From contig JAFGVV010000068.1 of assembly GCA_016937795.1 (NCBI GenBank), positions 1 through 48,488 on the forward strand: 48,488 bases of DNA. Reading direction: 5' to 3'. How positions within the stretch are numbered: position 1 is the stretch's first letter; each line of letters begins with the position of its first letter. The stretch is from Paludibacteraceae bacterium (GTDB taxonomy: Bacteria > Bacteroidota > Bacteroidia > Bacteroidales > Paludibacteraceae). The translations under genes were made by a program, and so were the position numbers. The notes under the pieces are model-generated. The model searched no databases. It worked only from the letters and a program-made list of their open reading frames with translations, and had not been told where the DNA came from. Positions 36,850-44,848 of this stretch are shown here, one piece after another.

Positions 36850-37704
36850 ATGCTCAATTACATTACATGGAACGTTGATCCTGAACTTTTCAGCATTGGA
36901 CTGCTTACTGTGCGCTGGTATGGCCTGCTTTGGGCTGTTGGTATTTGGCTTGCTTTAATGATAGTACAAAAAATTTTCAAGCATGAAAAGCACCCTGATG
37001 CCTGGGTAGATAAGTTGTTTATTTACACGGTTTTAGGTACGATTGTGGGCGCTCGACTTGGACATTGCTTTTTCTACGAATGGAAAGAATTAGCCGAACC
37101 TGTTACATTCTTAGGCATTTCATTTAAATATGGAAATCATTATTTATCACATCCCTGGGAATTGCTTTATATATGGCGTGGAGGCTTAGCCAGTCATGGT
37201 GGAGCCATTGGAATTCTCATTGCTATGTATTTTTACAATAAAAATGTATCGAAGAAAGGTTTTATTTGGATTTTCGACCGTTTGGTCATTGGGGTAGCAC
37301 TTGCCGGAGCATCAATCCGTTTGGGTAACCTGATGAATTCGGAGATTTACGGAACTGCCACTACTCTACCCTGGGGATTTATTTTTGTGCGCGACGGACA
37401 AACCGAGCCTATGCATCCCACACAGATTTACGAAATGATTTATTGTTTGGTGACTTTTGCTGTTACTTATTGGCTGTATTACAAAAAAGAAGCTTACAAA
37501 AAAAACGGACTTATTTTTGGGGTATTCCTTCTTGGAATTTTCGGAACACGCTTTTTACTCGAATTCATTAAACTTAATCAGGAAGCATTCGAATCGGGAA
37601 TGGTTCTTAATATGGGTCAAATTCTGAGCGTTCCTTTTATCGTTTGGGGAATATGGCTGATTATGAACAGTAATAAAGCTGTGGCAGTGAAAGCAAAAAA
37701 ATAA
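36850..37704 (+). CDS. lgt: Prolipoprotein diacylglyceryl transferase
   Basis: This is the first enzyme of lipoprotein maturation: it transfers diacylglycerol to the lipobox Cys at the inner membrane. It is a 284-residue protein with seven helices and the conserved YIWRGGLASHGGAIG (about 106-120), the Lgt signature GASIRLGNLMNSEIYG (about 153-168) and HPTQIYE (about 192). The lipoproteins encoded elsewhere in the window (8108 and 20191) would be substrates. It lies 100 bases after secA but beyond its terminator. No consensus promoter is visible in the short gap. menG follows 42 bases downstream. Confidence 0.96.
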   Translation: MLNYITWNVDPELFSIGLLTVRWYGLLWAVGIWLALMIVQKIFKHEKHPDAWVDKLFIYTVLGTIVGARLGHCFFYEWKELAEPVTFLGISFKYGNHYLSHPWELLYIWRGGLASHGGAIGILIAMYFYNKNVSKKGFIWIFDRLVIGVALAGASIRLGNLMNSEIYGTATTLPWGFIFVRDGQTEPMHPTQIYEMIYCLVTFAVTYWLYYKKEAYKKNGLIFGVFLLGIFGTRFLLEFIKLNQEAFESGMVLNMGQILSVPFIVWGIWLIMNSNKAVAVKAKK

Positions 37705-37746
37705 AAATAGTTAGACTTTTTACTTCACTATCAATTATAATATCAG

Positions 37747-38496
37747 ATGCAAAACAACATAAACGAATATACCAAAGCAAAACCTTATAACGAGAACGAG
37801 GCCAAAACGCAACAGGTTTCGCGCATGTTCAACACTATTTCGGGTAAATACGACATTTTCAACGATATTATGTCGTGGGGAATGGCTCGTGCATGGCGTC
37901 GAAAAGCGCTGTTAAGCCTGAAGGCTGCCGATCCGAAACAGATTCTGGATATTGCCACCGGTACAGGTGACATTTGTATCAAAGCATTTAGCTATCTTAA
38001 TCCTGAAAAAGCACTTGGTGTGGATATTTCGGACAAAATGATGGAAATAGGCAAACAAAAAGTAATTGCTGCCGGCCTCGATGGAAAGATAGATTTTGAA
38101 GTACAGGATGCTGCCACACTAACTTATGCCGATAATAGTTTCGATGCTGTAACCATTTCGTTTGGAATTCGAAATTTCGAAAAGTTAGATGAAAGTTTAG
38201 GTCAGATAAACAGAGTATTACGCAAGAATGGTCATTTATTGATACTCGAAATGAATGAACCTCAAAAAGGGTTTCTGCTAGCGGCATACAAACTATACAC
38301 ACGTATTTTTGTAAAAATGACCTCGCGAATATTGTCAGATGACAGTCGTGCATACGATTATTTGACCACTTCGATGAAAGTTTTTGCAAAGGGCAAAGCA
38401 CTTATCGAAATATTAGAAAGTCATGGTTTCAAACTGAAAAAATACAAAAAATTCAGTTTTGGAGTATGCAGTATGTACCTGGTTCAGAAAGCATAA
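37747..38496 (+). CDS. menG: Demethylmenaquinone methyltransferase (UbiE/MenG family)
   Basis: A 249-residue SAM-dependent methyltransferase for the last step of menaquinone synthesis, and of ubiquinone in organisms that have it. FNTISGKYDIFNDIMSWG (about 28-45) and WRRKALLSL open the family signature. DIATGTGDI (about 68-76) is the SAM-binding motif, followed by ALGVDISDKMM, VQDAATLTYADNSFDAVTISFGIRNF and the C-terminal KFSFGVCSMYLVQK. Bacteroidota use menaquinone, so menG is the better symbol than ubiE. It ends just before a bidirectional terminator shared with the trp operon. Confidence 0.93.
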   Translation: MQNNINEYTKAKPYNENEAKTQQVSRMFNTISGKYDIFNDIMSWGMARAWRRKALLSLKAADPKQILDIATGTGDICIKAFSYLNPEKALGVDISDKMMEIGKQKVIAAGLDGKIDFEVQDAATLTYADNSFDAVTISFGIRNFEKLDESLGQINRVLRKNGHLLILEMNEPQKGFLLAAYKLYTRIFVKMTSRILSDDSRAYDYLTTSMKVFAKGKALIEILESHGFKLKKYKKFSFGVCSMYLVQKA

Positions 38497-38519
38497 GTGG
38501 CTTATCCATTACCAATAAA

Positions 38520-38555
38520 CAGAAAAAGCAGGAAATGTATTTCCTGCTTTTTCTG
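38520..38555. terminator. Bidirectional terminator between menG and trpA
   Basis: A perfect 16-bp stem CAGAAAAAGCAGGAAA / TTTCCTGCTTTTTCTG on a TGTA loop. The A/T-rich flanks inside the stem give U-rich ends on both strands, serving the convergent menG and trp transcripts. Confidence 0.93.
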
Positions 38556-38567
38556 TCATTAATGTAC

Positions 38568-39338
38568 TTACTCTGACAATTTTTTCAATAGCAATTTCAC
38601 TGCCTCATCCACATTTCCGGTTTCGTTCAGAGTTTTTATAAATGCACTGCCTACAATTGCTCCTGAAGCATATTTGTTCACTGTATCAATCGTTGCTTTG
38701 TTTGAAATTCCGAAGCCAATCAATCGCGGATTTTTCAGTTGCATCGCATTTATACGATTAAAGTATTCCACGCGTCCATCGAACGAACTCTGAGTTCCAG
38801 TCACAGCTGTCGACGAAACCATATAAATAAAACCATTAGTATTTTCGTCGATTTCACGGATGCGGGCATCGGATGTTTCAGGTGTGATAAGAAAAATAAA
38901 CTCGAGACCATATTTTTGTGATATTGCCTTATATTCATTCTGAAAATCGGCCATTGGAAGATCCGGAATAATCATCCCATCAACTCCTACCCGACTACAT
39001 TCGGCACAAAAATTTTCGAAGCCGAACTGCAAAACCGGATTCAGATACCCCATCATAATCAATGGAATATGAATTGACTCCCTCACATTTTCGAGCTGAC
39101 TAAAGAGTTTACGTATACTCATTCCATTTTCTAATGCCTTGTGGCTACTGTCCTGAATTACGATTCCATCTGCCATAGGATCAGAAAAAGGAACTCCTAT
39201 TTCAACCAAATCAACTCCATTTGCCTGCAAACTATGTAAGGTTGGTAAAGTATCTTCAAGTTTTGGGAAACCGGCTGTAAAATATACCGAAAGGATATTG
39301 GCCTTTTTATTTTGAAACAATTCTGATATTCTGTTCAT
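38568..39338 (-). CDS. trpA: Tryptophan synthase alpha subunit
   Basis: This subunit splits indole-3-glycerol phosphate to indole and glyceraldehyde-3-phosphate, passing indole to TrpB. It is a TIM barrel of 256 residues with catalytic Glu46 (LVEIGVPFSDP) and Asp57 (MADG), MMGYLNPVLQFGFENF, GMIIPDLP, and the phosphate-binding loop IGFGISNKATI and GAIVGSAF. The QDSSHKAL helix is intact. It is the last gene of the trp operon, ending 13 bases before the shared terminator. It carries no repeat extension. Confidence 0.97.
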   Translation of the reverse strand: MNRISELFQNKKANILSVYFTAGFPKLEDTLPTLHSLQANGVDLVEIGVPFSDPMADGIVIQDSSHKALENGMSIRKLFSQLENVRESIHIPLIMMGYLNPVLQFGFENFCAECSRVGVDGMIIPDLPMADFQNEYKAISQKYGLEFIFLITPETSDARIREIDENTNGFIYMVSSTAVTGTQSSFDGRVEYFNRINAMQLKNPRLIGFGISNKATIDTVNKYASGAIVGSAFIKTLNETGNVDEAVKLLLKKLSE

Positions 39339-39379
39339 AACTCTTTATATTTCAATTTTATATTATTTATTTACGACAC

Positions 39380-40003
39380 TTAATAATTCATCTTCTGAAA
39401 AAATATCTGAAGTTTTGGAATGTCTTTTAGTCCGGGCTGTAACTCAAATTTGCTATTTAAATCAAGTCCCGTAAATTTAGAATGAGATATTTTTAATATT
39501 TGCACTATATCATCATCATTTATTCCTCCACTTAGTAAAAATGAAGTTTTTCCTTTATAATTATTGAGCAACGACCAGTCGAACTTCAATCCCGAACCTC
39601 CATAAGCACTTGTTTTGGTATCGAAAAGAAAATAATCACAAACACCATCGTAATTATCAGTTTTCAGAAAATCATTTTGTTCTGATACCGAAAAAGTTTT
39701 CAGAACGATTAATTTCTCTTCACGGAGTTTCTTACAAATTTCCGGGCTCTCATTTCCATGAAGTTGCACTCCATCGAGCCTGTATTTCTGAACAATGGAT
39801 AATATGACCTCAGGATCTTCGTTTACAAAAACTCCAATTTTTTTAATTGACAAGGGTAATGAATTTAATATATCAACATCCAATGATTCCGCATATCGTG
39901 GTGATTTCGGATAAAAAATAAATCCCATAAAATTGGGGTTCAAATCCGCCAATTCAACAATGTTTTGAGAATATTTCATTCCACAAACTTTAATACATAA
40001 CAT
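39380..40003 (-). CDS. trpF: Phosphoribosylanthranilate isomerase
   Basis: The third step of tryptophan synthesis, an Amadori rearrangement. From the Met at 40003 the protein is 207 residues, the usual length, with catalytic Cys7 in KVCGMK and Asp128 in LFDTKTSAYGGSGLKFDW. FIFYPKSPRY, GVQLHGNE and LSGGIND complete the barrel motifs. The frame is open to an ATG at 40069, which would add ETNFNSPLGVGS-type sequence from a dispersed repeat. Unlike trpB, trpE and trpG, this gene retains a native Met directly after the repeat, so the shorter form is preferred. Confidence 0.94.
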   Translation of the reverse strand: MLCIKVCGMKYSQNIVELADLNPNFMGFIFYPKSPRYAESLDVDILNSLPLSIKKIGVFVNEDPEVILSIVQKYRLDGVQLHGNESPEICKKLREEKLIVLKTFSVSEQNDFLKTDNYDGVCDYFLFDTKTSAYGGSGLKFDWSLLNNYKGKTSFLLSGGINDDDIVQILKISHSKFTGLDLNSKFELQPGLKDIPKLQIFFQKMNY

Positions 40004-40005
40004 GC

Positions 40006-40040
40006 TCCCAACCCCTAAAGGGGAGTTGAAGTTAGTTTCG
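40006..40040 (-). repeat. Palindromic repeat unit R3 (translated orientation, unpaired)
   Basis: CCCAACCCCTAAAGGGGAG followed by the tail TTGAAGTTAGTTTCG. On the minus strand it is in frame upstream of trpF and reads ETNFNSPLGVGS. No inverted partner is seen between it and the trpC stop, which makes it the only solitary copy. Confidence 0.9.
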
Positions 40041-40111
40041 AATTTTATATCCCTTTCTTTTACATTCATACAATTTTATCAATCATTAGTAATTTCTATA
40101 GTTACCCATTT

Positions 40112-40900
40112 TTAAAGATTAGGGCGAAGCTTTTTTATAAACAACGATAACGCCTCGTCAGGATGATCTTCTTTCATAAAATTCTCACCCATTAAAAAAC
40201 CGCGATAACCAATTTCTCGGAGCTCATTTACTGTTTCCACCGACGAAATTCCACTTTCGCTGACTTTTACAAATTTATCGGGGATCTGTGCTGCCAAATC
40301 GAATGATGTATGAATACTTTGCTCAAAAGTTTTCAGATTGCGGTTGTTTACGCCCAACATATCCACGCTATCGTTAGCGTGTGCAAGTTCCTCAGCATTA
40401 TGCACTTCGAGCAACACTTCGAGCCCGAGTTCATGGGCTTTTTCGGCCAGCTTAAGCGTTTGCTCTACAGTGAGTGCAGCCGCAATCAGCAGAATGACAT
40501 CGGCACCCATCGCTTTTGCTTCATAAAGCTGATATTCGTCGATCACAAAATCTTTTCGTAAAATGGGACAATGCACATTCGGTCGCGCATTTGTCAAATC
40601 CTGCACTGTTCCTCCAAAGAATTTGGAATCAGTAAGAATTGAAATTCCCGAAGCACCTGCTGCACTGTAACCCGACGTTACATTTACCACATCAGCATGC
40701 TCATGTATCCAACCCAGTGAAGGCGATTTGCGCTTAAACTCAGAAATAATACCCGAATCGGAATTTAAAAGATTGTTTTTCAACGATAAACAGGTACGCG
40801 AAAACATTGGAGAGTTTTCAAGCTCGGAAATCGAAGTGGATTGCCTTGCATTAAAAACTTCTGTTTTTTTATGTGCTATTATTTTGTCTAAGATTGTCAT
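40112..40900 (-). CDS. trpC: Indole-3-glycerol phosphate synthase
   Basis: The fourth step of tryptophan synthesis, ring closure of CdRP. It is a 262-residue TIM barrel with ISEFKRKSPSLGWI (catalytic Lys), PILRKDFVIDEYQLYEAKAMGADVILLI, VLLEVHNAEEL, LGVNNRNLKTF, VSESGI and GFLMGENFMK. The Met at 40900 (MTILDKIIAHKKTEV) matches the family N-terminus. An in-frame Met 11 codons upstream would add a short hydrophobic stretch and is less likely. A 77-base AT-rich gap with strong inverted repeats separates it from trpD. Confidence 0.96.
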   Translation of the reverse strand: MTILDKIIAHKKTEVFNARQSTSISELENSPMFSRTCLSLKNNLLNSDSGIISEFKRKSPSLGWIHEHADVVNVTSGYSAAGASGISILTDSKFFGGTVQDLTNARPNVHCPILRKDFVIDEYQLYEAKAMGADVILLIAAALTVEQTLKLAEKAHELGLEVLLEVHNAEELAHANDSVDMLGVNNRNLKTFEQSIHTSFDLAAQIPDKFVKVSESGISSVETVNELREIGYRGFLMGENFMKEDHPDEALSLFIKKLRPNL

Positions 40901-40923
40901 AATTATTAATGTGATTATTTGCC

Positions 40924-40979
40924 AATATGCCAATGAGATAATAAATTAGCAAATTGGCACATTAATTTATTGGCATATT
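40924..40979. repeat. Nested inverted repeats between trpD and trpC
   Basis: Perfect 11-bp arms AATATGCCAAT (40924-40934) and ATTGGCATATT (40969-40979) enclose a second pair, ATAAATTA (40941-40948)/TAATTTAT (40963-40970), which overlaps the outer arm by two bases. The outer arm reaches into the trpD stop codon. There is no U-tail, so it is not a terminator. An RNA-processing or stability element is possible. Confidence 0.7.
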
Positions 40980-41973
40980 ACTTGTAATTTTCTACAAATT
41001 TTCCGAAAACACTCTTAGCATAACCACCTTCAAGCGAGTGCACAGCCTCTTCAATACATTGATTAATTGATTTCAAAGGCATTCGCGTTTGAATTGCCAC
41101 TGCCGAATTGATGATTACTGCATTTTTTTGCGCTTCAGTAGCTTTATTCTCAAGTACATTCATAAAGATTTTGGCTGCTTCGTCAATCGTATTTCCGCCC
41201 CAAAGATCCTCTTGTTTCAATCGTTGAAAACCAAATTCTTCAGGTGTAAAAATAAATTCACCGGCATTGGTCACAATTTTAGTTGTGTCTGTCAGCGAAA
41301 TCTCGTCGTAGCCATCGAGACTGTGTACCACCGAATACTGCACACCTAAATTTTGATAAATGTAATTGTAAAGACGCATCATCTTCAGATTATAAACACC
41401 AAGACACTGATAATTAGGACGTACAGGACTGATAAGCGGACCAAGCACATTAAAGAATGTTCGCACGCCAAGACTTTTACGCACTGGTGCCACATTTTTC
41501 ATGGCCGGATTGCAAAATGGTGCGTGAAGATAGGCAAAACCAGCTTCGTCGAGTGATCTCTTTACAATGTCAATGTCAGTAGTGAATTTTGCACCGAAAT
41601 ATTCGAGCACATTCGACGAACCACTCACCGATGTTGCACCGTAATTTCCATGCTTGGCCACTTTGTAGCCAGCTCCGGCCACAACAAAACAACTGCATGT
41701 TGATATATTGAAAGTATTTTTTCCATCGCCACCGGTTCCCACAATATCGAGAGCATCAAACTCCGACAAATCCATTGGAACAGCCAGTTCGAGCAGTGCA
41801 TTGCGAAATCCTATCACTTCCTCGAGTTCAATACTTCGCATCAGATATACTGATATAAAAGCAGCTATCTGTGCATCGCTGTAAGTGCCTGCTGCTATGT
41901 TTTTCATTACTGCCGAAGCCTCTTCGCGTGTGAGCGACTCATGGTCGAATAATCTGTTTAGTATTTGTTTCAT
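40978..41973 (-). CDS. trpD: Anthranilate phosphoribosyltransferase
   Basis: This enzyme attaches PRPP-derived phosphoribose to anthranilate. It is 331 residues with the PRPP-binding glycine loop DIVGTGGDGKNTFNIST (76-92), KHGNYGATSVSGSSNVLEYFG, FLHAPFCNPAMKNVAPVRKSLGVRTFFNVLGPL (read as FAYLHAPFCNPAMK in part) and GYDEISLTDTT. It is not fused to TrpG, as is usual in this phylum. Its start codon (41973) lies directly under the plus-strand promoter of the antitoxin gene. It is separated from trpG by 570 bases of antisense toxin-antitoxin DNA, so its expression relies on read-through or an unseen promoter. Confidence 0.96.
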   Translation of the reverse strand: MKQILNRLFDHESLTREEASAVMKNIAAGTYSDAQIAAFISVYLMRSIELEEVIGFRNALLELAVPMDLSEFDALDIVGTGGDGKNTFNISTCSCFVVAGAGYKVAKHGNYGATSVSGSSNVLEYFGAKFTTDIDIVKRSLDEAGFAYLHAPFCNPAMKNVAPVRKSLGVRTFFNVLGPLISPVRPNYQCLGVYNLKMMRLYNYIYQNLGVQYSVVHSLDGYDEISLTDTTKIVTNAGEFIFTPEEFGFQRLKQEDLWGGNTIDEAAKIFMNVLENKATEAQKNAVIINSAVAIQTRMPLKSINQCIEEAVHSLEGGYAKSVFGKFVENYK

Positions 41974-41994
41974 TCTGAAAAATAGCTATCTTTG
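41964..41994 (+). promoter_or_regulatory. Promoter of the toxin-antitoxin pair
   Basis: TTTG (41964-41967), exactly 19 bases, TATCTTTG (41987-41994). It overlaps the trpD start codon on the opposite strand and sets the antitoxin start at 42016. Confidence 0.82.
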
Positions 41995-42015
41995 CCAAAA
42001 CAAAGTATTATAGTT

Positions 42016-42222
42016 ATGAAAATATTATTAGAAATACCCGATAATAGAGCTGTTTCACTTATGGATGTGTTACGAAGTATTTCATACGTAAAAGCTAAAC
42101 CATTAACTGAATCAAAAGCCCGGATTATGTCGGAATTGAAAGATGCCGTTGATGAAATTAATTTAATTAAAACCGGAAAAAAAACTGCACAAAATGCAGA
42201 GGATTTTCTCAATGAGTTATAA
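42016..42222 (+). CDS. Putative antitoxin of a RelE-type module
   Basis: A 68-residue protein, MKILLEIPDNRAVSLMDVLRS at the start and AVDEINLIKTGKKTAQNAEDFLNEL at the end. The pattern (a beta-strand opening with IPDN, a central charged helix, and a C-terminal LIKTGK..A..FLNEL tail) is that of small proteins that precede RelE/ParE-like toxins in Bacteroidota. The stop overlaps the toxin start (ATG at 42212) in the +1 frame, a typical toxin-antitoxin coupling. A start upstream at 41992 would use TTG inside the promoter and is rejected. The family assignment rests on context. Confidence 0.72.
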   Translation: MKILLEIPDNRAVSLMDVLRSISYVKAKPLTESKARIMSELKDAVDEINLIKTGKKTAQNAEDFLNEL

Positions 42223-42541
42223 CGTAAAGACCATATCGGTTTTCGAAAAGCAAGCTAAAAAACTTGTTAGGAAATATCCTTCTCTGAAGTAAGAACTCAA
42301 CTCTTTGATTCTACTATTAAGAGAAAAACCTCAATATGGAACTCCTTTAGGAAAAGATTGTTGCAAGATTCGCTTATCAATTGCATCCAAAGGAAAAGGC
42401 AAATCAGGAGGTTCGAGAGTAATAACCCATTTTATGATAACTGACGAAACGGTTTATCTGCTTTCAATTTACGATAAATCAAATAAGGACAGTTTGACCG
42501 ACAAAGAAATAAAAGAGTTACTTTCATTTATTGTCGATTAA
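42212..42541 (+). pseudogene. RelE/ParE-family toxin interrupted by an in-frame stop
   Basis: Reading from the ATG at 42212, the frame gives MSYNVKTISVFEKQAKKLVRKYPSLK and then TAA at 42290-42292. It continues uninterrupted in the same frame as ELNSLILLLREKPQYGTPLG, KIRLSIASKGKGKSGGSRVI, ETVYLLSIYDKSNKDSLTDKEIKELL to the stop at 42541. This is the complete RelE-type toxin fold. A single G-to-T change in a GAA codon would explain the stop. The rest is intact, so the event is recent or tolerated. A truncated product from an internal TTG (42305) would lack the first helix and is unlikely to be toxic. It lies antisense inside the trp operon. Confidence 0.82.
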
Positions 42542-42543
42542 CT

Positions 42544-43203
42544 TCAAGACGCCAACCAGTTCTTCAACATTTCCTCACCTTTGGGTGTCAACACCGATTC
42601 GGGATGAAACTGAACTCCACGCACATCATATTCTCTGTGAGCTAAAGCCATTATCATTCCTTCTTCGTCCACAGCGGTGATTTTCAAACATTCAGGCAAA
42701 CTCTCTTTCTGCACTGCCCATGAATGATATCGTCCCACTTCGAGTTTCTTGTCGAGACCATTAAATAAAATATCGTCTTCAATTATATCAACCTCCGAAC
42801 TTACTCCATGATGCACATTAGGCAAATTTATCAATGTTCCGCCAAAAGCCTCGGCAATAGCCTGTTCGCCCAGACAAACACCCAAAATAGGCTTCGTAGG
42901 TGCATAGGTTTTAATCACATCCAATAAAATTCCCGATTCTGAAGGTACACCAGGCCCGGGTGAAAGGATAATTTTATCGAAACGGGCAATTTCATCAAGC
43001 GAAATCTGATCGTTACGATGTACTTCCACATTATTGAAAACCAGTTTCTTAACTGCATGAACCAAATTGTAGGTAAATGAATCGTAATTGTCGAAAACGA
43101 GAATGGAAGAACCCCTACCCTCTAAAGGGGAATTGGAGTTAGTGTCGTTTTGTATATTTATCTGAATACTCATATTATTTCTAAAATTAAATTTAATAGC
43201 CAA
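42544..43203 (-). CDS. trpG: Anthranilate synthase component II (glutamine amidotransferase)
   Basis: This subunit supplies ammonia to TrpE. It is a class I amidotransferase with VFDNYDSFTYNLV (36-48), the nucleophile Cys110 in LGVCLGEQAIAEAFGG, and His200/Glu202 in GVQFHPES. The annotated frame starts at 43203, and an alternative ATG is at 43173. The conserved core begins at ILVFDNYDSF, and no Met, GTG or TTG lies between it and the preceding repeat-encoded peptide DTNSNSPLEGRGSS. The repeat must therefore be translated as an N-terminal extension of about 20-33 residues. The trpE stop lies 28 bases upstream. Confidence 0.95.
   Translation of the reverse strand: MAIKFNFRNNMSIQINIQNDTNSNSPLEGRGSSILVFDNYDSFTYNLVHAVKKLVFNNVEVHRNDQISLDEIARFDKIILSPGPGVPSESGILLDVIKTYAPTKPILGVCLGEQAIAEAFGGTLINLPNVHHGVSSEVDIIEDDILFNGLDKKLEVGRYHSWAVQKESLPECLKITAVDEEGMIMALAHREYDVRGVQFHPESVLTPKGEEMLKNWLAS
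43111..43147 (-). repeat. Palindromic repeat unit R4 (translated orientation)
   Basis: ACCCCTACCCTCTAAAGGGG followed by the tail AATTGGAGTTAGTGTCG. It is in frame in trpG (DTNSNSPLEGRG) and pairs with R5 over 11 bp, enclosing both possible trpG start codons. Confidence 0.9.
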
Positions 43204-43217
43204 TCGTGGTAACTAAG

Positions 43218-43240
43218 TTCCCCTTTAGGGGTTAGGGGTT
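43218..43240 (+). repeat. Palindromic repeat unit R5 (stop-codon orientation)
   Basis: Inverted copy (TTCCCCTTTAGGGG then TTAGGGGTT). On the minus strand it supplies the trpE stop codon (43232-43234) after Asn-Pro. Confidence 0.9.
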
Positions 43241-44752
43241 ATTTCCTGCCACATTAATCGCCCTTTTGAGCGCAGCTAATTTATTATTTACTTCCTGAAG
43301 TTCACTTTCTTCGTCCGATTTTGCGACCACGCCCGCACCAGCCTGATAATAAAGCGTGTTATTTTTGCTTACAAACGAACGAATGGTGATGGCCTGATTG
43401 AAACTTCCATCGAAACCAATATATCCCAAACAGCCGCCATAAGGACCACGATCGTGTGGTTCAATACTATCAATCAGCTGCATAGCTCTGATTTTAGGTG
43501 CTCCCGAAAGCGTTCCCGCCGGAAAAGTATCAGCAAACAACTTAATTACTTTTGTATCAGGACGAAGTTTTCCGCTTACAGAAGATACCAAATGAATAAC
43601 ATGCGAATAATACTGAACTTCGCGATACACATCCACTGTCACTTCATCGGTATTACGGCTCAAATCGTTTCGTGCCAAATCGACAAGCATCACATGTTCG
43701 GCATTCTCCTTTTTATCCTTGCTGAGTTTTTCGGCCAGTTCGGCATCCCTTTCATCGTTTCCTGTACGACGGAATGTGCCTGCAATAGGTTTGATAAACG
43801 CTTTTCCTTTATTGGCATCCACTACCAAATGCGCTTCAGGTGAAGAGCCAAAGATACGAAAATCGCCAAAATTAAAGTAAAACAAATAAGGTGACGGATT
43901 TACCGAACGTAATGTGCGGTAAAGCATAAAGTCGTCGCCTTTATATTGTTGGTAGAACCTGCGCGAAAGTACAATCTGAAATACATTTCCTTTGTAGCAT
44001 TCTTCTTTGCCACGACGAACCATTTTGCGGAAATCCTCATCGGAAATATCGCATCGCTCCTCGCCTACAGTTTCAAATTTGTAGGTCGCTATATTGTTAT
44101 TAGCCAATATCCTTTCAATATTTGGAATAGATGAAGTTTCGCCTTCGAGAAGATTTTCGATAATCGTAAGTTCATTATTGAAATGATTAATGGCAATAAT
44201 GTATTTGAATAACACATAATGTAAGCCGGGCATATCGCCGGGAACTGTAGCGCGGGCTTTCAGTTTCACATCCTCGAAATACTGCACCGATTCGTATGAC
44301 GAATAGCCAAAAAGTCCGTTGATATTCAATTTACTATCGTTTTCCACAATCTGAAAATTTCTCAGAAAAGCATCAAATCTGTCGGCCACAGTCATTTTAT
44401 CAGTCACCTGTGTTTCAATTTGAGAACCATCAGGATATTCTTCCACAATCAGAAAGTTATTAACCGAAATACCACCAATCGGACTAAAGCCAATATAGGA
44501 ATAACTATTCTCGGTTCCATGATAATCAGAACTTTCGAGCAGTACCGAATTTGTATATAAGTCTCGTATTTTCAAATAAATACCTACCGGCGTTTGCATG
44601 TCGGCAAGCATTGTACGGGCACGAACAAATAGCCTGTTCCCAACCTCTGAATGAGAGTTAACCCCTAACCCCTGAAGGGGAACTGAAGAACCCCCAACTC
44701 CTACAGGTGAGTTAGAGTTAGAATTAATATCTTTTACTTTATTTGTATTCAT
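43232..44752 (-). CDS. trpE: Anthranilate synthase component I
   Basis: This is the chorismate-using subunit that commits flux to tryptophan. The chorismate-binding core is complete: EERCDISDEDFRKMVRRGKEECYKGNVFQIVLSRRF, PSPYLFYFNFGDFRIFGSSPEAHL, PIAGTFRRTGNDERD, LSGAPKIRAMQLIDSIEPHDRGPYGGCLGYIGFDG. LLESSD (71-76) is the site that in other TrpE proteins senses tryptophan, so feedback inhibition is expected. Residues about 10-38 (NSNSNSPVGVGGSSVPLQGLGVNSHSEVGN) are encoded by three repeat units, directly before the conserved RLFVRARTMLADMQTPVG. The only Met between them is Met48, which would cut into the domain. The stop codon also comes from a repeat unit. Confidence 0.96.
   Translation of the reverse strand: MNTNKVKDINSNSNSPVGVGGSSVPLQGLGVNSHSEVGNRLFVRARTMLADMQTPVGIYLKIRDLYTNSVLLESSDYHGTENSYSYIGFSPIGGISVNNFLIVEEYPDGSQIETQVTDKMTVADRFDAFLRNFQIVENDSKLNINGLFGYSSYESVQYFEDVKLKARATVPGDMPGLHYVLFKYIIAINHFNNELTIIENLLEGETSSIPNIERILANNNIATYKFETVGEERCDISDEDFRKMVRRGKEECYKGNVFQIVLSRRFYQQYKGDDFMLYRTLRSVNPSPYLFYFNFGDFRIFGSSPEAHLVVDANKGKAFIKPIAGTFRRTGNDERDAELAEKLSKDKKENAEHVMLVDLARNDLSRNTDEVTVDVYREVQYYSHVIHLVSSVSGKLRPDTKVIKLFADTFPAGTLSGAPKIRAMQLIDSIEPHDRGPYGGCLGYIGFDGSFNQAITIRSFVSKNNTLYYQAGAGVVAKSDEESELQEVNNKLAALKRAINVAGNNP
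44637..44722 (-). repeat. Palindromic repeat cluster R6, three tandem units in trpE
   Basis: Three degenerate units run end to end (44637-44661, 44662-44687, 44689-44722), all translated in frame at the TrpE N-terminus as NSNSPVGVGG, VPLQGLG and VNSHSEVGN. The middle unit pairs with R7 over 9 of 10 positions, enclosing the trpE start codon. Confidence 0.85.
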
Positions 44753-44800
44753 ATCTTATTTACATTAAAATTTACATCAAACAAACTACACTATTTATAC

Positions 44801-44848
44801 TCCCCTTTAGGGGTTGGGGGTCATTCCCCTTCAGGGGGTTAGGGGGCA
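44801..44848 (+). repeat. Palindromic repeat pair R7, two tandem units (stop-codon orientation)
   Basis: Two units in direct tandem (TCCCCTTTAGGGG at 44801-44813 and TTCCCCTTCAGGGGG near 44824-44838). On the minus strand the second unit supplies the trpB stop (44839-44841) after Ala-Pro. Confidence 0.9.

Noticed and set aside
42305..42541. Independent small gene starting at TTG 42305
   Set aside because: It is in the same frame as the toxin start at 42212 and continues its fold, so it is the rest of an interrupted gene, not a separate one.
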